64,000 nt of DNA from Acheta domesticus. Lineage: Eukaryota; Arthropoda; Insecta; Orthoptera; Gryllidae. Positions 61,455 to 64,000 of the stretch are shown here, one piece after another (position 1 is the first letter of the stretch; every line of letters starts with the position of its first letter). Under the pieces are notes generated by a model. That model was not told the origin of the DNA and made no database searches. It saw nothing but the letters and a program-made list of their open reading frames with translations. Made by a program: the position numbers and the translations under genes. The DNA lies in NCBI GenBank assembly GCA_031308135.1, contig JAHLJT010000631.1, positions 177,388,667 to 177,452,666 of the forward strand, in the 5' to 3' direction.

Positions 61455-63278
61455 ATGGCGGTAATATTTACAAGACGAGATCCGGTTCCGACCTATCGTC
61501 ACCTATAGGGGTTATCTCCCATTATGGGTACTGCCCCTGCCCGGACAAGCTCAAGCTCCTAACCGGTTTCCCGGCATGTGTGGTAGTGAAGGACATTTAA
61601 CTGTAAATGTGTGAGGGGTGAGAATAGGACAAGGAAAAGGAAGGAAAGAACGCCGGCGCTGTCCATGTTCAGTTTTGGCAGGGTTCTGCTCCGGCATTCG
61701 TCTTGTATTGATCAAAGAAACCACGGAATACAAACGATCAGAGCAGCCGGCCGTTTCTCTCCAGATTCTCCTCCAGACAGCGACAGAACTCGATCTGGCT
61801 ATCTGGCCAGTGTCGAAAATCCTTCCACTGTGTAATAAAGTATTTATTGTTATTGTCCTCATTAGGGAGCTCGATACACACAGCATTACTTACCTGGATC
61901 GAGAATATCGTAATTACAAGGGAAATATGAAAATAGTTAAATAATTCCATGTTCTCCTGTGGAGTTAATTATGAAAGGGAAGTTATGGGAGGGAAATATG
62001 AAAATACGAACTGAGTCAAGTCACTGAACTAATCTAGTTAATTAATAAAGACATTTAAATAACTAAAATTAGGTAAAAAAATAAATCTTGTATGTTCCTT
62101 GGGCGTTAATTAGTTCTAATGATAGAGAGCCGAGAAAAATCCCGAGGGCCTTTCGCCTTTTGACTGAGAGGCGCAGTATATAAATACGATTCTAACCGTG
62201 TGTATCATTGTGAAATACATTCAGAGATACTTTAGATAGATACATAAGCGTACTAATGTGCTTAGGATACCTGTTGTAAAAGTATCCCCAATTTATTTTT
62301 TAACAAACATTTTAAATTCATAACTTAAAAAAATATATAATGATTTGACTAACTACTCACAAAGTTTAAAATGTAATACCAAGTTTAAAGTTTAATATGT
62401 TTGATGAACTATTAAAAAGATTAATAAGTTTAATTCACATTTTAAAACACCAATAATAAAATTTGTAAAAGAAACTTCGCCTCTAGATATTGTTGGCGTG
62501 AAGCAACGCGTTTTCCGTTTGCTTGTTGAACGAACCCACACCTGATTTGTGAAAACCAACGAAAATGCAAAACAGACATTTTCTCGTAAGCAAGAGAACC
62601 GTAAATGTCGATATGGCCCCTTCGTGTCTCGTCTTCTCCTAGAGAAAGTTTCGAAAGTGAGGGCTTCCCACGTAGAAAGTCTCCTAGCAGGTCGAAGGAC
62701 GGAGGTTCGTTTTGCATCACTGATTGATCGTATACGTCGGTGAAGAAGGAAATCTTCGTAGAACTTCGTGACCTTTTCTGAGCGTGGTGCAATTGCGGTC
62801 GTAAAGCACATCGTGTAGACATTTTGTTTCTAATACTCCTTATCAATATTGCGGGATAAAAAAGCATTTTTAAGATTCCTTTTTATGAGGTACGATGTTT
62901 GGTCTTAATCTTATTCGATATAATAAACAACTGTTTATGACATAATAATTACAATATTTACGACATTTGTATGTTTAATATTATCTTTGACATTACTTAA
63001 AATATTTGCAGTGCATACGAATATCAAATTGAAAACGCAGTTTTATCCAATGCATTTTCTGCATGCCTAGATTCGGCCCTGAGTTTAGGGCAAGTGTATT
63101 CATTAGTGTGGTGGCAGAATCGTCTTACACCAGGATGATGAGCGAGTGTTATGTTGGCAGTACTCGTTCGTGACGCCGCTGACGTCGTTGGTGGTGGTGA
63201 AGCCCAACGGCACCAGCGCCGCCGACCTGGAGGGCGCGCGCCGCCCTGGGGTGCCCTTCTCGTCCGCCGGCTTCCCAG
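35787..63278 (+). CDS. Inter-alpha-trypsin inhibitor heavy chain H4-like protein (nine exons, 3' end outside window)
   Basis: Secreted ITIH-family protein. In vertebrates, family members bind hyaluronan and extracellular matrix; the insect role is not established. The exons join into about 758 residues (after discounting a 13-nt exon 4 duplication): signal peptide (about 1-22), Thr/Pro/Ala-rich linker (23-75), VIT domain (about 76-210), vWA domain (about 340-530) and the start of the C-terminal region. The metal site is complete: DxSxS in FVLDVSGSMEG (about D353), T in GGGTNIHDAL (about 452) and D in FLTDGEPT (about 490). Several NxS/T sites (NLTYEE, NLSAL, NVTLPE, NVTFEY) suit secretion. All introns have GT-AG ends, and phases agree except at exon 4/5. 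The C terminus, where vertebrate heavy chains carry the hyaluronan-linking DPH motif, lies beyond the window. Confidence 0.9.
38695..39200. promoter_or_regulatory. CpG-island-like block in intron 1
   Basis: Very GC-rich. A TATATAA lies at 38688-38694 with CAGTGG at 38711, about 24 nt downstream, which is short for a TATA promoter. Open frames on both strands (172 and 183 residues) are Arg/Ala/Pro/Gly low complexity without a domain. It could be an alternative promoter or an enhancer. Confidence 0.35.
39838..40302. repeat. Tandem duplication, 232-bp period
   Basis: Two adjacent copies (39838-40070 and 40071-40302) share CGTCAACC, GACTGATAACCTTA-like, CAAATGACCACAGGTGCATG, ATCGACCCCTC and CTAAACTATCT. 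They abut the next GC-rich block. Confidence 0.9.
40310..41010. promoter_or_regulatory. CpG-island-like block with CRE palindrome in intron 1
   Basis: About 700 bp of GC-rich DNA with TGACGTCA at 40564-40571, GAC/GAT-type trinucleotide runs near 40610-40650 and a G run at 40748-40759. Several overlapping open frames of 150-236 residues are low complexity. No coding exon is supported. Confidence 0.35.
42720..42763. repeat. 22-bp tandem duplication after an A-rich run
   Basis: GACATATCTTGGGTGACATT is repeated once with one change (G to A), directly after an A/C-rich tract (42678-42713). Confidence 0.85.
45111..45240. repeat. 65-bp tandem duplication with internal inverted repeat
   Basis: CTCACATCGTTAGCTTCAAG through GGTCCATGTTG is present twice. 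Each unit contains the near-palindrome GCTTCAAGTTGAAG. It precedes a GC-richer segment (45240-45770) of unknown nature. Confidence 0.85.
45241..45875. other. GC-moderate unrecognised segment in intron 1
   Basis: A 147-codon plus-strand frame (45432-45875) and shorter minus-strand frames are open here, but none shows a domain, splice support or a plausible start context. It may be the decayed 5' region of a retroelement. Confidence 0.3.
46120..46385. other. GC-rich block with GCGTCGCCTC-type short repeats
   Basis: GC-rich. It contains a run of related pentamers and decamers (CGCCTCGCGT and CGCATCGCGT types) at about 46315-46365. Confidence 0.45.
46550..47085 (-). mobile_element. SINE family 1 copy in intron 1
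   Basis: This is the longest copy. The tRNA-like head at the right (complement of 47030-47085: GGGAGGTCCTGGGGTT) is followed by ATTTTCGACACTAGCC, GGCCGGCTGCTCTGATC and GGTTTCTCCGATCAA, and runs to the CCATCCAGCGAGGCAAGATC end. The segment 46550-46625 (CTAGTGATTCCGGGCGCGTC) recurs at 60881-60925 and may be the true 3' end of the family. Confidence 0.7.
47240..47400 (-). mobile_element. Degenerate SINE family 1 fragment
   Basis: GATTTGTGGCCTGTTTAGG, TACTCTGCC and CCGATCAGAGTGCTTCTA are recognisable as decayed versions of the family's middle section. Confidence 0.4.
48343..49295 (+). mobile_element. pogo/Tigger-like DNA transposon relic
   Basis: The terminal inverted repeats CAGTCAACGTCGGTTAGAGT and, as the complement of the right end, CAGCCGACTCTGGTTGTAGT match at 18 of the first 25 positions and both continue into GAACT. 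Repeated TTATAGTGAACC motifs lie inside each end. The frame at 48555-49022 begins with a segment like the pogo DNA-binding helix (IIREVGRG) and ends with a transposase C-terminus-like stretch (LKDVKTILRYLETVDNA). After one frame change this continues as RSKQLKIIDFFKD, resembling the QTKITDFF tail. The catalytic DDE core is deleted. Confidence 0.65.
50561..50808 (+). CDS. ITIH-like exon 2 (linker and first part of VIT domain)
   Basis: 248 nt, phase 0 to phase 2, with acceptor CTCCGCAG and donor AT|GTGAGT. After an alanine-rich linker it encodes DVYSLHVTSRIAHRYARTVV to FSLVLPETAFISAFL, the opening strands of the VIT domain. The last codon is completed by exon 3. Confidence 0.9.
50930..51360 (+). 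other. G-poor, pyrimidine-rich tract in intron 2
   Basis: More than 400 bp is almost free of G on the + strand and dominated by C and T, which leaves frames open by chance. No feature was identified. Confidence 0.7.
51732..51842 (+). CDS. ITIH-like exon 3 (VIT domain)
   Basis: 111 nt, entered in phase 2 and left in phase 2, with acceptor GTTGGCAG and donor AG|GTGAGC. With the split codon it encodes IETEGKVYEAYVKEKEEAKK and ASGQTAAHVAV, the most conserved VIT segment. Unlike the other exons, its third codon positions are not strongly GC-biased. Confidence 0.9.
54460..54700. promoter_or_regulatory. GC-rich block in intron 3
   Basis: GC-rich, with CGG/GGC trinucleotide runs and an embedded GATATAATTG at about 54548. 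It could be an internal promoter or enhancer. No exon is supported. The rest of intron 3 is AT-rich and unrecognised. Confidence 0.3.
55378..55772 (+). CDS. ITIH-like exon 4 (end of VIT domain), with apparent frameshift
   Basis: 395 nt, acceptor TTTTAG and donor AAG|GTGAGA. It encodes SARDANTFNVAVNVAPGQK, then VTFNLTYEELLARRLG and RVEVLIEESRNLSALRD, closely following the family. Near the end the sequence GATCGCCGCC is repeated 13 bp apart (55732 and 55745). Removing 13 nt gives REIAAKSTEPK in phase 0, which joins exon 5 smoothly. As written, the exon ends in phase 1 and clashes with the best exon 5 acceptor. Either the duplication is an assembly or allelic error, or an upstream acceptor at 56367 restores the frame. 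Confidence 0.85.
55865..55975 (+). mobile_element. tRNA-derived SINE in intron 4
   Basis: GCCTGGATAGACGAGGTCGC to AAAGGTTTGAATCCCGCCCG resembles a tRNA with a B box (GGTTTGAATCC). GGATGTTCGTGTGTG follows, a sequence typical of insect SINE bodies. The body is short and the 3' end unclear. Confidence 0.6.
56405..56707 (+). CDS. ITIH-like exon 5 (first half of vWA domain)
   Basis: 101 codons, phase 0 to phase 0, with acceptor GCCAACAG and donor ACG|GTAAGA. It encodes NPFHAPKSP, then GQLVVQYDVERDPQGGEVLL and YFVHFFAPDELPPLPKHV, then the vWA start FVLDVSGSMEG with the DxSxS metal motif. An alternative acceptor at 56365-56366 (ACGCAG|GC) is preceded by a better pyrimidine tract and would add 13 residues. 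It would also match the phase of exon 4 as sequenced. Confidence 0.9.
57024..57097. repeat. (AT)n microsatellite in intron 5
   Basis: Three AT arrays separated by AACTT. Confidence 0.95.
57726..58064 (+). CDS. ITIH-like exon 6 (vWA domain)
   Basis: 113 codons, phase 0 to phase 0, with acceptor CTGCGCAG and donor ATG|GTGAGC. It encodes VWNLDSASNN, a Pro/Ala-rich surface loop, and the second and third metal-binding positions in GGGTNIHDAL and VVFLTDGEPTVGES. Confidence 0.92.
58103..58465. repeat. Tandem duplication in intron 6, 189-bp period
   Basis: AGGAAACGGAATGCT begins both units (58103 and 58292). AGAATAAATGT, AGGGCAT and GGTGGGAAT also recur in order. The first unit starts only 38 bp after the exon 6 donor. 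Confidence 0.85.
59640..59807 (+). CDS. ITIH-like exon 7 (end of vWA domain)
   Basis: 56 codons, phase 0 to phase 0, with acceptor GTTTCAG and donor CAG|GTGGGC. It encodes FSLAFGDDADLPFLKKLSLR and FARKIYEAADAALQL, a highly conserved family block. GTGGGC is a weaker donor than those of the other introns. Confidence 0.92.
60098..60212. repeat. 58-bp tandem duplication in intron 7
   Basis: GATTTAAGAAAATGAATGTC to CGCTATTCTGCCTT is present twice with very few differences, which suggests a recent event. Confidence 0.95.
60363..60833 (+). CDS. ITIH-like exon 8 (post-vWA region)
   Basis: 157 codons, phase 0 to phase 0, with acceptor CCCACCAG and donor CAG|GTGAGG. It encodes VASPLLSNVTFEYASEDV, then FPTYFAGSELVVAGRV, then a Pro/Leu-rich insertion, and SLERLWAYLSIRQLLDERE, the family's helical segment. 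It is among the most GC-rich coding stretches of the window. Confidence 0.92.
61424..61456. repeat. (AAAT)n microsatellite
   Basis: About eight AAAT units lie just before the 3' end of a SINE copy and may be its tail. Confidence 0.9.
61474..61835 (-). mobile_element. SINE family 1 copy in intron 8
   Basis: This shares GTGTGGTAGTG, GAATAGGACAAGG, TTCTGCTCCGGCATTCGTCT, GATCAGAGCAGCCGGCCG and GGCCAGTGTCGAAAATCC with the other copies. The tRNA-like head is missing. Confidence 0.7.
61836..63160 (+). other. Distal part of intron 8
   Basis: AT-rich. A 141-residue minus-strand open frame near 62442-62867 has no recognisable domain and was not called. Confidence 0.5.
63161..63278 (+). CDS. ITIH-like exon 9 (partial gene)
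   Basis: 118 nt, phase 0 to phase 1, with acceptor GTTGGCAG and donor CCAG|GTGAGC. It encodes YSFVTPLTSLVVVKPNGTS, the conserved VTP-x-TS-x-VV segment at the end of the family's central region. The following exon must enter in phase 1. Confidence 0.9.
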
Positions 63279-64000
63279 GTGAGCCTCCCGCGCATGCGCA
63301 GGCCCCTTTCCCTTACCCCCGCGGCCAACGGCTGCTTCTGCGCCGCTTGCATCGCAACTCTTGTAGATTCTTGTAGAGCTTTTCTGTTTTAGTGGCTCTG
63401 AACTGTCCAGATACTTATTTCTAACACGGTGACAGTTCACGACAATTTTTGTCACCACTTGATTTTCTTTTTACTGTCACTCTTTAATTTTCATTTTGTC
63501 TGGGGAAATATTGTTGAGAATTTTTAACGACTTAATGAGTTGTAAAAAGTTACTACTCACTTGCTCTAAAGTATGCCATATTCACAATGAAAAGTCAATG
63601 GAAAGAAGATTCAGATAGACGTTTAGTATTTTAATATTCATTTTTACGACCCAAAAATCTCATGAAAAATTATGGCGTTCAGTTGCCTTAAATTTGGAAT
63701 TAAAAAATTAAGCACATTACCGCAATTATTGTTTTTTAGTTTTTAGATTTTTGAAAATTCTGCACAGCCCCAAAATATTGGCAAAATATTCTAATGAAGT
63801 AAAATGTCAAAAACCGCAAAATTAAGCGACGAAAAGTAAAATGTTAAGATCCACTGACAAATAATTTTCCGCATTTAGACATCGCTTTGTAGATATCGCT
63901 GTACAGAACTTTACAAATTTGTGAAAACTCGTAACAAGTGTAGGTACAGATGACTTTCTCTAATTCTCAAGATCGTACGGCCATGTGAGAAATCGAGAAA
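63279..64000 (+). other. Intron 9 (partial)
   Basis: AT-rich intron sequence to the window edge. No further exon is seen. Confidence 0.6.

Noticed and set aside
62442..62867. 141-residue minus-strand frame in intron 8
   Set aside because: No recognisable domain. The plus-strand frame opposite is equally unremarkable.
1..64000. CRISPR arrays, bacterial operons or ribosomal RNA genes
   Set aside because: None were seen. Intron structure and repeats show eukaryotic nuclear DNA, and the short tandem repeats lack CRISPR spacing.

Overview
This is AT-rich eukaryotic nuclear DNA. It has GT-AG introns of up to about 14.6 kb, islands of very GC-rich sequence, and abundant decayed transposons. The gene it carries and the repeat types present (I-group and R4/Dong-like LINEs, Penelope-like element, tRNA-derived SINEs, hAT and pogo relics) fit an insect, probably one with a large repeat-rich genome such as a polyneopteran. 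The species cannot be named from the sequence alone.

The one confident protein-coding gene is on the + strand from 35787 to beyond the right edge. It is an inter-alpha-trypsin inhibitor heavy chain (ITIH4-like) protein. Nine exons can be placed with splice sites: 35787-35921, 50561-50808, 51732-51842, 55378-55772, 56405-56707, 57726-58064, 59640-59807, 60363-60833 and 63161-63278. They encode a signal peptide, a low-complexity linker, the VIT domain, a von Willebrand A domain with a complete MIDAS, and the start of the C-terminal region. A TATA box and an initiator lie just upstream. Exon 4 carries an imperfect 13-bp duplication that breaks the reading frame expected for the family.

Left half (1-35.4 kb): no convincing host gene. 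It holds a decayed DDE-type transposase (565-1410); an I-group LINE 3' end whose TAA tail abuts an R4/Dong-like endonuclease fragment (2268-3763); a large noncoding repeat family in both orientations (3786-5335, 15560-16085, 16447-18177); two copies of a long-TIR MITE (9723-9959, 24822-25059); a tRNA-derived SINE split by a probable solo LTR with a 5-bp target duplication (11440-13052); two hAT-like relics (21168-21960, 27033-27698); a Penelope-like remnant with a possible hammerhead ribozyme (about 23990-24765, minus strand); a second R4/Dong-like fragment between TAA arrays (33576-34505); and several CpG-island-like blocks, three of which (including one in intron 1) contain the palindrome TGACGTCA.

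Right half (35.4-64 kb): the ITIH-like gene. Its introns hold further CpG islands, short tandem duplications, SINEs and a pogo/Tigger relic. Coding exons are extremely GC-rich against AT-rich introns, except exon 3, which is closer to the genomic background.
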